This document shows, piece by piece, positions 1 through 6,149 of a stretch of DNA of 8,282 nucleotides (position 1 is the stretch's first letter; each line of letters begins with the position of its first letter). The translations under genes and the position numbers were made by a program. This DNA comes from Endomicrobiia bacterium (GTDB lineage: Bacteria; Elusimicrobiota; Endomicrobiia; Endomicrobiales; Endomicrobiaceae), in the NCBI GenBank assembly GCA_009782015.1, contig WQUP01000281.1:1-8282 (forward strand). Direction: 5' to 3'. Under the pieces are notes generated by a model. That model did no database searches. It worked only from the letters and a program-made list of their open reading frames with translations, and was not told the DNA's origin.

Positions 1-285
1 ACCGTCGCTTACGAAAACGAGTACTGGCTCAGGTGGATACTCGCCGTCGCGCCGATAGCTTTTGTTCTTATAGCTTTGCTTGTTGGCATAATGGCCGGCA
101 AAGGCGGAAAAGCCATAGGCTTCGGGATGAGCCTGGGAGTAATATTTGTTTATTATATGCTGCTTATTTTTGCGCTGAACGCAGGCGAGAAAGGTTACGC
201 CCCCCCGCAATTTATAATGTGGCTGCCAAACGCCGCAGTGGCGGCGTGCGGGATATTTTTGTTTACGAGAATGGTGAAAAAATAA
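1..285 (+). CDS. lptF: LptF-type LPS export permease, C-terminal fragment (starts before window)
   Basis: Reading frame 1 is open from the first base to TAA at 283-285, giving 94 residues of a protein cut by the window edge. What is seen: a charged approach (ENEYWLRW) leading into three hydrophobic segments, with a Gly/Lys-rich turn (MAGKGGKAIGFG) after the first and an APPQFIMWLPN segment before the last; it ends in MVKK. This is the pattern of the last three transmembrane helices of the YjgP/YjgQ family, whose members form the membrane part of the LptB2FG ABC exporter that extracts LPS from the inner membrane. The next gene downstream on the same strand is a full-length paralogue, so this one is most likely lptF by usual lptF-lptG order. 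Which of the two it is cannot be proved from the C-terminus. A long inverted repeat begins 6 bases after the stop. Confidence 0.82.
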   Translation, partial: TVAYENEYWLRWILAVAPIAFVLIALLVGIMAGKGGKAIGFGMSLGVIFVYYMLLIFALNAGEKGYAPPQFIMWLPNAAVAACGIFLFTRMVKK

Positions 286-290
286 AAATA

Positions 291-387
291 GAAGTTGAGA
301 GAGCTGGGAAGCTGAGAAGTTGAGCAACAACGACAACAAAGCCTTTGTCTTTGCTCAGCTTCTCAGCTTCCCAACTTCTCAGCTTCT
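291..387. repeat. Inverted octamer-array element A (lptF-lptG gap)
   Basis: The 116-base gap between the two permease genes is almost entirely one inverted repeat. The left arm (291-327) and the right arm (350-387) are each built of degenerate 8-bp units of the form GAAGYTBR (left arm as written, right arm as its complement). Positions 306-327 pair with 351-372 over 22 bases with a single mismatch, which would be a G-U pair in RNA. The centre holds a perfect small hairpin, ACAAAG-C-CTTTGT. The element starts 6 bases after the lptF stop and ends 14 bases before the lptG start. It could act as an mRNA hairpin between two cotranscribed genes, but there is no T-run making it a canonical terminator. 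Confidence 0.9.
336..348. repeat. Apical hairpin core ACAAAG-N-CTTTGT of element A
   Basis: Perfect 6-bp stem with a one-base spacer at the centre of element A. Together with its flanks it matches the centre of element B (1591-1603) with only two substitutions over about 20 bases, although the arms outside differ more. Confidence 0.85.
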
Positions 388-401
388 AACAAAGAGTTAA
401 A

Positions 402-1481
402 ATGAGAATAATCTATTTCTACGTCTCCAGGCAGTTTCTAAAGATATTCTTCTTCACGGCTTTTGCCTTTGGATTTATCGTGCTTATTTCCGAGCTTTTC
501 CGGCAGATCGGCTTTTACATGGAGTATAAAACGCCGTTTATAGTTATGGCGCAGCATCTTCTCTCGAATATTCCGTGGTGGATAATACAAGTTCTGCCCG
601 TGGCGACGCTTCTGGCCTTGCTTTTTTCCCTGGGAGATCTGGCGAAGAAAAACGAGATTACGGCGATAAAAGCGGCGGGCGTCAATTTATGGAAGCTGAT
701 TGCGATGTTTATGATTATCGGCGTTATGATAGGCGCAGGCGATTTTGCGGCAAGAGAGTTTGTTGTGCCTTATACGACCAAGTTTAACGAACGGATAAAA
801 AAAGAGAAGATACAAAAAGAAGAAGTATATGTAAAAACAGAATTCAACAATCTCATCGTAACCATGCAGAACAACACAAGGATTACCGTAGGCCATCTGG
901 ACACAAAAAAGCGGCGCATGACGGACATAATAATAGAGCATTACTCGGAAGATTTCAGGCTTGAGAAGCTGATTATCGCGCCCGGCGGAAACTGGAAAGA
1001 CGGAACATGGATGCTTGAAAACGGCGTAATAAGGGAGTTTAAAAACGATTTCTGGAACGAAATAGCTTTTAAAAGCTACGATTCCGGCATACATCTCAAG
1101 CCTAACGATATAGCCTTTAGAAAGATGAACTACGAAATGATGAACTTGCACGATTTCAAAAAATACATAAACCAGCTCAGGATATTCGGGCAAACCGCTC
1201 TCAGCGAAAGAATAGCTCTCCAAATAAGATACGCGTCGGTATTTGCGCACCTTATCGTAATGATGATAGGCATACCTTTTGCTCTGGGTTTCGGAAACAA
1301 GCTGGGAAAAATCTTAAGTTTTACGCTCGCGCTTGCCGCGTCCTTTGTTTACTGGGGCGCTCAGGCCGTCACCCAGTCCATGGGAGAAAACCTCATTCTC
1401 TCCCCCGTCATGGCCGCATGGCTTCCGAACATAATATTTTTTATCATAGGCGCGTACTTGCTGGCAACAGTGAAGAAATAA
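402..1481 (+). CDS. lptG: LptG-type LPS export permease
   Basis: 359 residues, the usual length for LptF/LptG. It forms half of the membrane core of the LptB2FG exporter that moves lipopolysaccharide out of the inner membrane toward LptC/LptA. Seen in the sequence: hydrophobic helices at about residues 12-32, 57-77 and 97-116, a hydrophilic middle at about 118-262 that should be the periplasmic beta-jellyroll, and three more helices at about 275-297, 303-325 and 332-357. The segment EITAIKAAGVN (85-95), between helices 2 and 3, matches the conserved cytoplasmic coupling helix that contacts the ATPase LptB. The start ATG is preceded by a weak Shine-Dalgarno, AAAGAG, five bases away. It follows the lptF-type gene on the same strand and converges with the glycan operon. 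Its TAA stop is the first triplet of the 50-bp repeat in element B, and a second in-frame TAA follows two codons later. Assignment as G rather than F rests on position. Confidence 0.9.
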   Translation: MRIIYFYVSRQFLKIFFFTAFAFGFIVLISELFRQIGFYMEYKTPFIVMAQHLLSNIPWWIIQVLPVATLLALLFSLGDLAKKNEITAIKAAGVNLWKLIAMFMIIGVMIGAGDFAAREFVVPYTTKFNERIKKEKIQKEEVYVKTEFNNLIVTMQNNTRITVGHLDTKKRRMTDIIIEHYSEDFRLEKLIIAPGGNWKDGTWMLENGVIREFKNDFWNEIAFKSYDSGIHLKPNDIAFRKMNYEMMNLHDFKKYINQLRIFGQTALSERIALQIRYASVFAHLIVMMIGIPFALGFGNKLGKILSFTLALAASFVYWGAQAVTQSMGENLILSPVMAAWLPNIIFFIIGAYLLATVKK

Positions 1482-1590
1482 CGGCGATAACGGCAGAAGT
1501 TCGGCAGCTCGGAAGCCCGGAAGTTTGGTAACGGCGATAACAGCGGAAGTTTGGCAGCTCGGTAGTTCGGAAGTTTGGTAACGGCGTACA

Positions 1591-1603
1591 ACAAAGACTT
1601 TGT
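1591..1603. repeat. Apical hairpin core ACAAAG-N-CTTTGT of element B
   Basis: Perfect 6-bp stem around one base at the centre of element B, the same core as at 336-348 in element A. Similarity extends to both sides (ACAACAAAG before, a TTTGC-containing flank after). Confidence 0.85.
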
Positions 1604-1641
1604 ATTTGCCGAGCTGCTGAGCTGCCGAACTTCTAAGCTTC

Positions 1642-1656
1642 GCCGCCAAAGGCGGC
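1642..1656. repeat. 15-bp mini-hairpin GCCGCC-AAA-GGCGGC nested in element B
   Basis: Perfect 6-bp stem with a three-base loop interrupting the octamer array of the right arm. Read on the minus strand the loop is C-TTT-G, the same design as the mini-hairpins at 5012-5026 and 7071-7085, whose stem sequences are different. Confidence 0.75.
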
Positions 1657-1660
1657 TCGC

Positions 1661-2797
1661 TCAACTTCCCAACTTCATTTTAAGGTAAAGCTCTTCGTGC
1701 TGAAGAACGTTGTAGTTGATGTCAAACTCTTTGCCTACGGACTCTCTGGCAGTCTGTCCAATTTTACGTCTGATTTCGTCGTTGTCTATGAGATAAAGCG
1801 TTTTTTCCGCAGTATATTGAAAATCATAAGGCTTTGCCAAATAGCCGGTTTTCCCGTCTTTTACAACTTTGCTTATTCCCCCGACGTCGTTTGCAACAAC
1901 GGGCTTTGCGCAGCACATCGCGTCCAAAATGGTCCGCGGCAAGCCTTCCCAAAGAGACGTCATAACAAAGACGTCGCAGGCGTAGAGCAAATCAATTATA
2001 TCCCTGCGCCAGCCGAGCAGCGTAACTTTTTTCTCAAGGCCTAGACGGGCAATCAAATCTTCAAGCTCTTTTCTCAGCTCTCCGTCTCCGACTATAAAAA
2101 ATCCGGCGCGCGGATTTTTTTTGCACACAATGTCCGCGGCTCTTATAAAATCTTCCAAATTTTTCTGCGGCTTAAAAGGGCCGACGGTAATTACGATTTT
2201 GGCGCCTTTATCCGCAGTTAAAGTATTTCTGAAATCCGGATCAGGCGTATACTCTTTATATTTTCGCGTATCTATTCCCGAACAAATTATCGTAAACTTT
2301 TCCCTCTTTGCTATCTTGTGTTTTACTCCTTTTTCGATGTCTTCTTCGTTTTCGACTATAAGCTTGTCCGAAAACAGCGAGCAGAACTTCTCAAGAAATA
2401 TGTACAGATATTTGACGTGCCGTTTCTGAGTGTCGTTAAAGCTGTAGCCGTGTATGGTGTGCACAATAGTTTTTATTCCGCAAAGCTTTGCGGCAAGCCT
2501 TCCGACTATGCCGGCTTTTGAAGAATGGGTATGCACGATATCCGGCTTTTCTATTTTCAAAATCTTAATGATGTGAAGCAGGGCTTTCAAATCTTTCAAA
2601 GGCGAAATCTCGCGCACAAGGTTTGAAAGAGAATACACCTTGAGTTTCTCGGCGGCCTCGTTGTCAAGCATGCCTCCTTTTCCGGTTACAAGAAAAGCGT
2701 CATACTTGTCTTTATCCAGATTTTCCGCAGCGTAAAGCGTAAACTTCTGCGCGCCGCCAAGCTCGAGTTTAGTGATTATATAGCAGACCTTCAGCAT
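1661..2797 (-). CDS. Glycosyltransferase family 4
   Basis: 378 residues, the normal size for a GT-B fold retaining glycosyltransferase of family GT4. It would transfer a sugar from a nucleotide donor to a lipid-linked acceptor at the cytoplasmic face of the inner membrane. Seen: the N-terminal acceptor domain with the GGAQ loop at 14-17 and HTHSSKAG (89-96); the C-terminal donor domain with VGPFKPQKN (205-213), VGDGE (236-240), and the donor-binding segment WEGLPRTILDAM (283-294). The usual EX7E pair appears as E284 and D292, a conservative variant. The ATG overlaps the stop of the upstream SDR gene by seven bases (2791-2797), with AAGGA in front, so translation is coupled. The last residues (KLGS and the TGA) are encoded by octamers GAAGTTGG and GAAGTTGA of element B. 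Codons for KKNPRAGFF (about 227-235) form a terminator-like hairpin. The sugar specificity cannot be read. Confidence 0.93.
   Translation of the reverse strand: MLKVCYIITKLELGGAQKFTLYAAENLDKDKYDAFLVTGKGGMLDNEAAEKLKVYSLSNLVREISPLKDLKALLHIIKILKIEKPDIVHTHSSKAGIVGRLAAKLCGIKTIVHTIHGYSFNDTQKRHVKYLYIFLEKFCSLFSDKLIVENEEDIEKGVKHKIAKREKFTIICSGIDTRKYKEYTPDPDFRNTLTADKGAKIVITVGPFKPQKNLEDFIRAADIVCKKNPRAGFFIVGDGELRKELEDLIARLGLEKKVTLLGWRRDIIDLLYACDVFVMTSLWEGLPRTILDAMCCAKPVVANDVGGISKVVKDGKTGYLAKPYDFQYTAEKTLYLIDNDEIRRKIGQTARESVGKEFDINYNVLQHEELYLKMKLGS
2096..2120. other. Terminator-like hairpin inside the GT4 gene
   Basis: A perfect 10-bp stem (2096-2105 with 2111-2120, AAAAAATCCG against its complement) around a GCGCG loop, with eight T on the plus strand (2115-2122) and six T on the minus strand. 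It looks like an intrinsic terminator in either direction but lies in the middle of the GT4 reading frame, where it encodes KKNPRAGFF, a segment often seen as NP-x-A-x-F before VGDG in this family. Protein coding may fully explain it. Only three stem pairs are G-C. Confidence 0.45.
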
Positions 2798-3636
2798 TTA
2801 GCTTCCTTTTTCATTTTCATCAACGCCATGTTAAACTTCTCGGCTCCGTTTTCCACGTCGTCTTTTGTTATCTTTATTCCGGTCTTAGAAAAAAGTTTTG
2901 CGTTATCCAGAACAAACTGCTCTTTTACCGGCGCGCCTGGTTCAAAGACAACGTTGTTTTTCCCCGCAAGAGCCGTAAGCAAAAAATCCATAGTTACGGG
3001 AAATCCGGCGGAGACATTATATGTGCCCGAAATGCCGTTTCTGATAAAAAACGACAGCGTCTTGTGCAGAAAATCTTTTGTTATGAAGTCTTTTTTGGTT
3101 TCTTTGGACTGATCAACGAAAAGTTTTCCGTTTTTAAGAATGCTTTCGGTAATCCAGCCCATAAAAGTCTTGTAACCGCTGCGCAGAACCGGCTCGCCTA
3201 TAACATTTGACACTCTAAGCGCCGACAATCTGTCTCCTAAAATATCATAAAGTTTTTTTTCGGCGGCGGCTTTGTTTTCCGAATAGAAATCAAAAGGATT
3301 GAGCGCGTCGGTTTCTTTGTAAGCAACAAGCTCGGCGCTTGTGCCGTAAACTTTTCTCGAGCTGAAAAAAATAAAGTTCGTTTTCGAATCGCGCAGTTTT
3401 TCGGCTATCTGCACATCGATTATTTTGTCTTCGGCTATCCTTCTTGAAGCAAAATCCGGATGTATGGAAAAGTTTATTACAGAGCCGGCTTCCTTTAAAA
3501 TTTCAAGATTTGCGCTTTCATTCCACGATTGAAAAGTCATATACGACAACTCTATGCCGTCAAGATACGGAAGCAGTCCTGAGAAAAGATAACTGTCCGC
3601 TCCTATTATTACGCATTTGTTCGTTTTAGCTTCCAT
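2791..3636 (-). CDS. Extended SDR family sugar-nucleotide epimerase/dehydratase (RmlD/GalE-like)
   Basis: 281 residues. The family (NAD-dependent epimerase/dehydratase, extended short-chain dehydrogenases) changes the sugar of a nucleotide sugar. Seen: an N-terminal beta strand CVIIGADSYLFSG (8-20), the serine segment FFSSRKVYG (90-98), and the catalytic YxxxK as Y118-K122 (YSENK), followed by the RVSNVIGE segment (141-148) usual after the active site. The Rossmann glycine motif is degenerate: G12 and G20 are present, but the middle glycine of GxxGxxG is not clear. The start is placed at the ATG at 3636-3634, whose A is the last base of the preceding TGA (TGATG), with GGGGAAAG about eight bases before it. 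An in-frame ATG at 3714 would add 26 lysine/arginine-rich residues before the Rossmann strand and overlap the upstream gene, so it was not used. It overlaps the GT4 gene downstream by seven bases. The substrate is unknown. Confidence 0.85.
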   Translation of the reverse strand: MEAKTNKCVIIGADSYLFSGLLPYLDGIELSYMTFQSWNESANLEILKEAGSVINFSIHPDFASRRIAEDKIIDVQIAEKLRDSKTNFIFFSSRKVYGTSAELVAYKETDALNPFDFYSENKAAAEKKLYDILGDRLSALRVSNVIGEPVLRSGYKTFMGWITESILKNGKLFVDQSKETKKDFITKDFLHKTLSFFIRNGISGTYNVSAGFPVTMDFLLTALAGKNNVVFEPGAPVKEQFVLDNAKLFSKTGIKITKDDVENGAEKFNMALMKMKKEAKC

Positions 3637-4937
3637 CACCGGCTTTCCCCGTTTATCAAAGATGCCGCGGACATGGCGTCTTTGATGTTTTTTTCTATAA
3701 AAGAATATTCCCACGCGCCGTATCTGCCTATTGAGTAAATGCCGTTTTTAATCAGAAACTCGTTTATAGTGTCGAGCGAAGCTTGCCTGTTTTTGTCGAA
3801 AATCACGTAGGCGTGCGGCATATCCGTTATATTTACCGATACTATTTCGTCGTATTTTCCTATCAGACCGGTTTTTTTAAGGACATTAAGGACCTTAAGG
3901 TCCTTAATGTCCTTAAGGTCTTTAAGAGAACCTATAGTTGAAAACTCTACGTAAAGGCTGTAATGGCCTTTCGGCGCTGCCGAAGCGCTGACATTGGAGT
4001 AAATGCCTACTCTGTAAAACGGAAACTTTGTTTCCGGGATATACAGCCAGTGCTGTCCTCTCAGAATTTTCGGAACGCCGTTTTTGGCTTTGACGCCGAG
4101 ATTTATGCATCTGACGGAGTTGCATACAAGTTTATCCGCAGCCTTTTTTACGGTCGGCGGAACGCCGTTGATCTGCTTTACAAGCTCCGTGAGCGGCTGG
4201 GTTGAAATTATATCCGTATATTTTATTTTTTTGCCGTTTTCGGTAAAAACGGTTTTGCTTTTTATGTCTATTTTTTGAGTTTTGCTGTTGGTCTCGACTT
4301 TGACTTTTTTCAAAAGGCCGTCAACCAAAGCCTGGCATCCGCGTTGTTTCGGATAGTAAAAAACGCTGTTGTAGCCGTACTTTTGCCTGTTTGCCGCGTA
4401 TGCGGATTTTATCATGGTTTCGGCGTCGGGTTTCGGCACAAAATGGCCGGACCAGAGCGCGGTCATCTTTTTTAAGTCATAGCTCCAGAGCTTTTGGTTG
4501 TACGGCCGCATAAAGTATTTTGTTATGCCTGCGCCGAACATCGCCATGCTCCAGTCTATATAAGGCATAGAAGTGGACACATCGCCGTCTTTGCGCTTTA
4601 ATATGCCGTCAACACATTCCTTTTTGGTTTTTTGATCAAGATAGTAGAGATTTGCCTGAAAAGGAAACGGAATTAATTTCTCTTTGAGGTATATCGACGC
4701 CTTTCTTTCGACTTCTTCGACTCCGCCGGCAAGGCCGTTTACGAGTTTTTTGATTTTTTCGTCTTTGATGTGTATAAAATGTCCGGAGCAGTCGTAAGTG
4801 AATCCGTCTTCATAAAAAGAGCGGCACAAGCCGCCGGCCTGCGGTTTTGCTTCAAGAAGCGTATAAGGCGTTTTCAAAAAATAAGCAGCCGAAAGCCCGC
4901 TTATTCCCGCGCCGATTATGACGACGTGCTTTTTCAT
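3636..4937 (-). CDS. FAD-dependent oxidoreductase, UDP-galactopyranose mutase/protoporphyrinogen oxidase-like
   Basis: 433 residues. The N-terminus is a clear dinucleotide-binding fold, VVIIGAGISGLSAAY (5-19, GxGxxG), with the acidic end of the second strand at E29 and the GGLCRSF segment (35-41) typical of the amine oxidase/UGM superfamily. HFIH (53-56) and FMRPYNQKLW (142-151) recall conserved segments of UDP-galactopyranose mutase-like enzymes that sit in polysaccharide clusters. A related flavoprotein acting on a sugar nucleotide is inferred; a ring-contracting mutase activity is not shown. Odd: residues 338-355 read LKD LKD IKD LKV LNV LKK, encoded by six 9-bp units that include a perfect 40-bp palindrome and look like an in-frame insertion. 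I chose ATG at 4937, with AAGGG just upstream; a TTG at 4952 would add MKKGK and sits almost in the repeat. The TGA stop shares a base with the SDR start. Confidence 0.87.
   Translation of the reverse strand: MKKHVVIIGAGISGLSAAYFLKTPYTLLEAKPQAGGLCRSFYEDGFTYDCSGHFIHIKDEKIKKLVNGLAGGVEEVERKASIYLKEKLIPFPFQANLYYLDQKTKKECVDGILKRKDGDVSTSMPYIDWSMAMFGAGITKYFMRPYNQKLWSYDLKKMTALWSGHFVPKPDAETMIKSAYAANRQKYGYNSVFYYPKQRGCQALVDGLLKKVKVETNSKTQKIDIKSKTVFTENGKKIKYTDIISTQPLTELVKQINGVPPTVKKAADKLVCNSVRCINLGVKAKNGVPKILRGQHWLYIPETKFPFYRVGIYSNVSASAAPKGHYSLYVEFSTIGSLKDLKDIKDLKVLNVLKKTGLIGKYDEIVSVNITDMPHAYVIFDKNRQASLDTINEFLIKNGIYSIGRYGAWEYSFIEKNIKDAMSAASLINGESR
3873..3926. repeat. In-gene 9-bp array with perfect 40-bp palindrome
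   Basis: Six consecutive 9-bp units inside the FAD oxidoreductase gene, on the coding strand starting at 3926, 3917, 3908, 3899, 3890 and 3881: CTTAAAGAC, CTTAAGGAC, ATTAAGGAC, CTTAAGGTC, CTTAATGTC, CTTAAAAAA. Positions 3877-3916 are a perfect 40-bp palindrome centred between 3896 and 3897 (20 consecutive complementary pairs, checked base by base). The unit length is a multiple of three, so the frame is kept and the protein gains 18 residues. It has the same design as the intergenic elements (short-word array, self-complementary halves) with a different word. Confidence 0.92.
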
Positions 4938-4953
4938 TTTACCCTTTTTCAAG

Positions 4954-5093
4954 ACAGAGTGAAGATTGAAGAGTGGAGAGTGAAGATACTACAACTGCTC
5001 TGGATTGCCGCGGGAACTTTGTTCCCTCGCAATGACAGCAAAAAAGTCTTTGTCGTATCTTCACTTTTCACTCTCCACTCTTCACTCTGCTGT
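4954..5093. repeat. Inverted heptamer-array element D (FAD oxidoreductase / transferase gap)
   Basis: The gap between two co-directional minus-strand genes is one inverted repeat. The left arm (4954-4989) and right arm (5055-5093, complement) are arrays of degenerate 7-bp words of the form GAGTGAA; 4971-4984 pairs perfectly with 5067-5080. The right arm ends one base before the TAA (5095-5097) of the upstream transferase, and the left arm ends 16 bases before the FAD gene start. Remains of an ACAAAG-N-CTTTGT-like centre (ACAA at about 4991-4994, AAAGTCTTTGT at 5043-5053) appear to be split by a nested hairpin module at 5002-5039. Confidence 0.9.
5002..5039. repeat. Nested GATT...AATGACA hairpin module in element D
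   Basis: The module begins GGATTGC and ends GCAATGACAGC. ATTGC (5004-5008) pairs with GCAAT (5029-5033), and inside it GGGAAC-TTT-GTTCCC (5012-5026) forms a perfect mini-hairpin. The shared ends GAT and ATGACA recur in the modules at 7094-7124 and 8208-8241. From memory, GATTGC...GCAATGACA strings are dispersed repeats in many unrelated bacterial genomes. Confidence 0.8.
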
Positions 5094-5094
5094 T

Positions 5095-6129
5095 TTAGTC
5101 TATTTTCACCGCGGCCAGCTTTAAACTGCCTATCCAAAGGCCTAGAACTACCAAGCAGAACAAAAGCATCGTATAAACGCTGCTGAGAACGGTCATCATG
5201 TACGCGCACAGCGCGAGTATCGCGCACGCGGAGTATGTAATCGCGAGTATCTGCCTTCTTGAGAAGCCCATCTTTTCAAGCCTGAGCGAGTAATGGTCTT
5301 TGCTGCCCGCAAGAGGCGACTTGCCTTTGCGTATTCTGAACCAGCTGACAAGAAAAGTTTCGTAGATCGGCACGGCAAGTATAAGTAGCGGCGCAAAAAG
5401 TCCTAAATTGTTGACTTTTGTATAAGACGTTCCGAGAGCAAGGCTTGCCATAATAAATCCTATAAAAAGGCTGCCCGTGTCCCCCATAAAAATCTTTGCC
5501 GTCTTAGAGAGATTGTACGGTATAAAACCAAGCAAAGCTCCGGCAAGCGCAGCCGCGCAAAAATTTACGTAAATCATTTCGGTCGGCAGGGATATGAAGA
5601 GAAACGCCAAAGCCGCTATTGCGGCTATCCCGCTTGAAAGCCCGTCCATCACGTCTATTATGTTAAAAGCGTTCGTTATGCCGACTATCCATATCATGCT
5701 GACAACGCAGGAAAGCCAGTAAACCGCAATAAAATTTATTCTTATGTCAAAAACAAAAACTACTATCGACGCCGCGGCAAACTGCACGGCCAGCTTAAGC
5801 TTGGGCCCGAGCCCTTTAAACTTGACGTCGTCTATAAAACCGAGAGCCAGCATTATGAGCGAGCCGTAAATTATGCCTCTGATGCTTCTGAGCGTTCCGC
5901 CGGGAAAATGCGTGACAAAACGTATGAGAAACAATGAAACAATCCATCCGCACGCTATGGCAAGGCCGCCGAGGTAAGGGGTGCTGACTTTATGAGTTTT
6001 GATCTCCGTTACAGGACTGTCGAGAATCCCGAATTTCACGGCAATGCGTCTGAAAAAAGGCGTGGATATAACCGCTATAAAAAGAGCCGCGGCAAAAGCG
6101 ATAATATAAAGCTGCTGTTCTGCGCTCAT
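5095..6129 (-). CDS. Polyprenyl-phosphate sugar-1-phosphate transferase (WecA/TagO/MraY family)
   Basis: 344 residues, almost all hydrophobic, consistent with the ten to eleven membrane helices of this family. These enzymes transfer a sugar phosphate, usually GlcNAc-1-phosphate, from a UDP-sugar to undecaprenyl phosphate, starting a lipid-linked glycan. Seen: KTHKVSTPYLGG (44-55), the Mg-binding aspartates D100-D101 in GFIDDVKFKGLGPK, the NAFNIIDVMDGL motif (153-164; N153, N156, D159, D162), MGDTGSLFIG (215-224) with D217, and the last cytoplasmic loop KDHYSLRL (277-284) with H279. Two differences from common WecA/TagO forms are V160 where glycine is usual and a loop without the HxHH run. MraY itself is less likely since no other peptidoglycan gene is nearby. 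The ATG has a strong AAGGGGGG ribosome site. It is flanked on both sides by inverted repeat elements and belongs to the minus-strand glycan cluster. Confidence 0.92.
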   Translation of the reverse strand: MSAEQQLYIIAFAAALFIAVISTPFFRRIAVKFGILDSPVTEIKTHKVSTPYLGGLAIACGWIVSLFLIRFVTHFPGGTLRSIRGIIYGSLIMLALGFIDDVKFKGLGPKLKLAVQFAAASIVVFVFDIRINFIAVYWLSCVVSMIWIVGITNAFNIIDVMDGLSSGIAAIAALAFLFISLPTEMIYVNFCAAALAGALLGFIPYNLSKTAKIFMGDTGSLFIGFIMASLALGTSYTKVNNLGLFAPLLILAVPIYETFLVSWFRIRKGKSPLAGSKDHYSLRLEKMGFSRRQILAITYSACAILALCAYMMTVLSSVYTMLLFCLVVLGLWIGSLKLAAVKID

Positions 6130-6133
6130 CTAT

Positions 6134-6141
6134 CCCCCCTT
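6134..6141 (-). promoter_or_regulatory. Strong ribosome binding site of the WecA/TagO-type gene
   Basis: On the minus strand AAGGGGGG is followed by ATAG and the ATG at 6129. It is the strongest Shine-Dalgarno in the window and fixes the start. It lies between the start codon and the end of element E. Confidence 0.75.
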
Positions 6142-6149
6142 ATAACGAC

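Larger units (their letters stand above)
1479..1676. repeat. Inverted octamer-array element B with 50-bp tandem duplication (convergent gap)
   Basis: This fills the space between the convergent lptG and GT4 genes and overlaps both stop codons. Two nearly identical 50-bp units start at 1479 and 1529, each beginning TAACGGCGATAAC, and a third start (TAACGGCG) at 1579 runs into the centre. Within each unit the sequence is degenerate 8-bp words such as GAAGTTCG and GCAGCTCG. The right arm (about 1606-1676) is the complement of the same words; 1495-1510 is perfectly complementary to 1619-1634. The centre is ACAAAG-A-CTTTGT, and the right arm contains a GCCGCC-AAA-GGCGGC hairpin. As the only structure between converging genes it may end transcription on both sides, but no T-run follows. 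Confidence 0.9.

Noticed and set aside
291..387. Classical rho-independent terminator after lptF
   Set aside because: The stem is strong, but no T-run follows either arm and lptG follows on the same strand, so a canonical terminator call is not supported.
687..1250. 187-residue open frame on the minus strand across lptG
   Set aside because: It lies antisense to a clear LptG permease, has no recognisable motif or ribosome site, and is a frame shadow of that gene.
1314..1664. 116-residue minus-strand frame running from lptG through element B
   Set aside because: It translates the repeat units (repeated KLPGFRAAELLPLSP-like words) and antisense lptG; no protein family resemblance.
1479..1676. 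CRISPR-like array in element B
   Set aside because: Only two full 50-bp units, themselves made of octamers, with no unique spacers and no cas genes.
3637..3714. Upstream ATG extending the SDR by 26 residues
   Set aside because: The extra residues are basic and unlike the family, overlap the flavoenzyme frame, and the TGATG start is typical of coupled genes.
4239..4263. Small inverted repeat (CCGTTTT...AAAACGG) in the flavoenzyme gene
   Set aside because: Seven pairs in AT-rich coding sequence, with no periodic array; compatible with chance.
4938..4952. TTG start five codons upstream for the flavoenzyme
   Set aside because: The ATG at 4937 has AAGGG just before it and lies right before the Rossmann strand; the TTG would put the ribosome site inside the repeat arm.
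4770..5186. 138-residue plus-strand frame across element D and flanking genes
   Set aside because: It is a chance frame through the inverted repeat and antisense to two supported genes.
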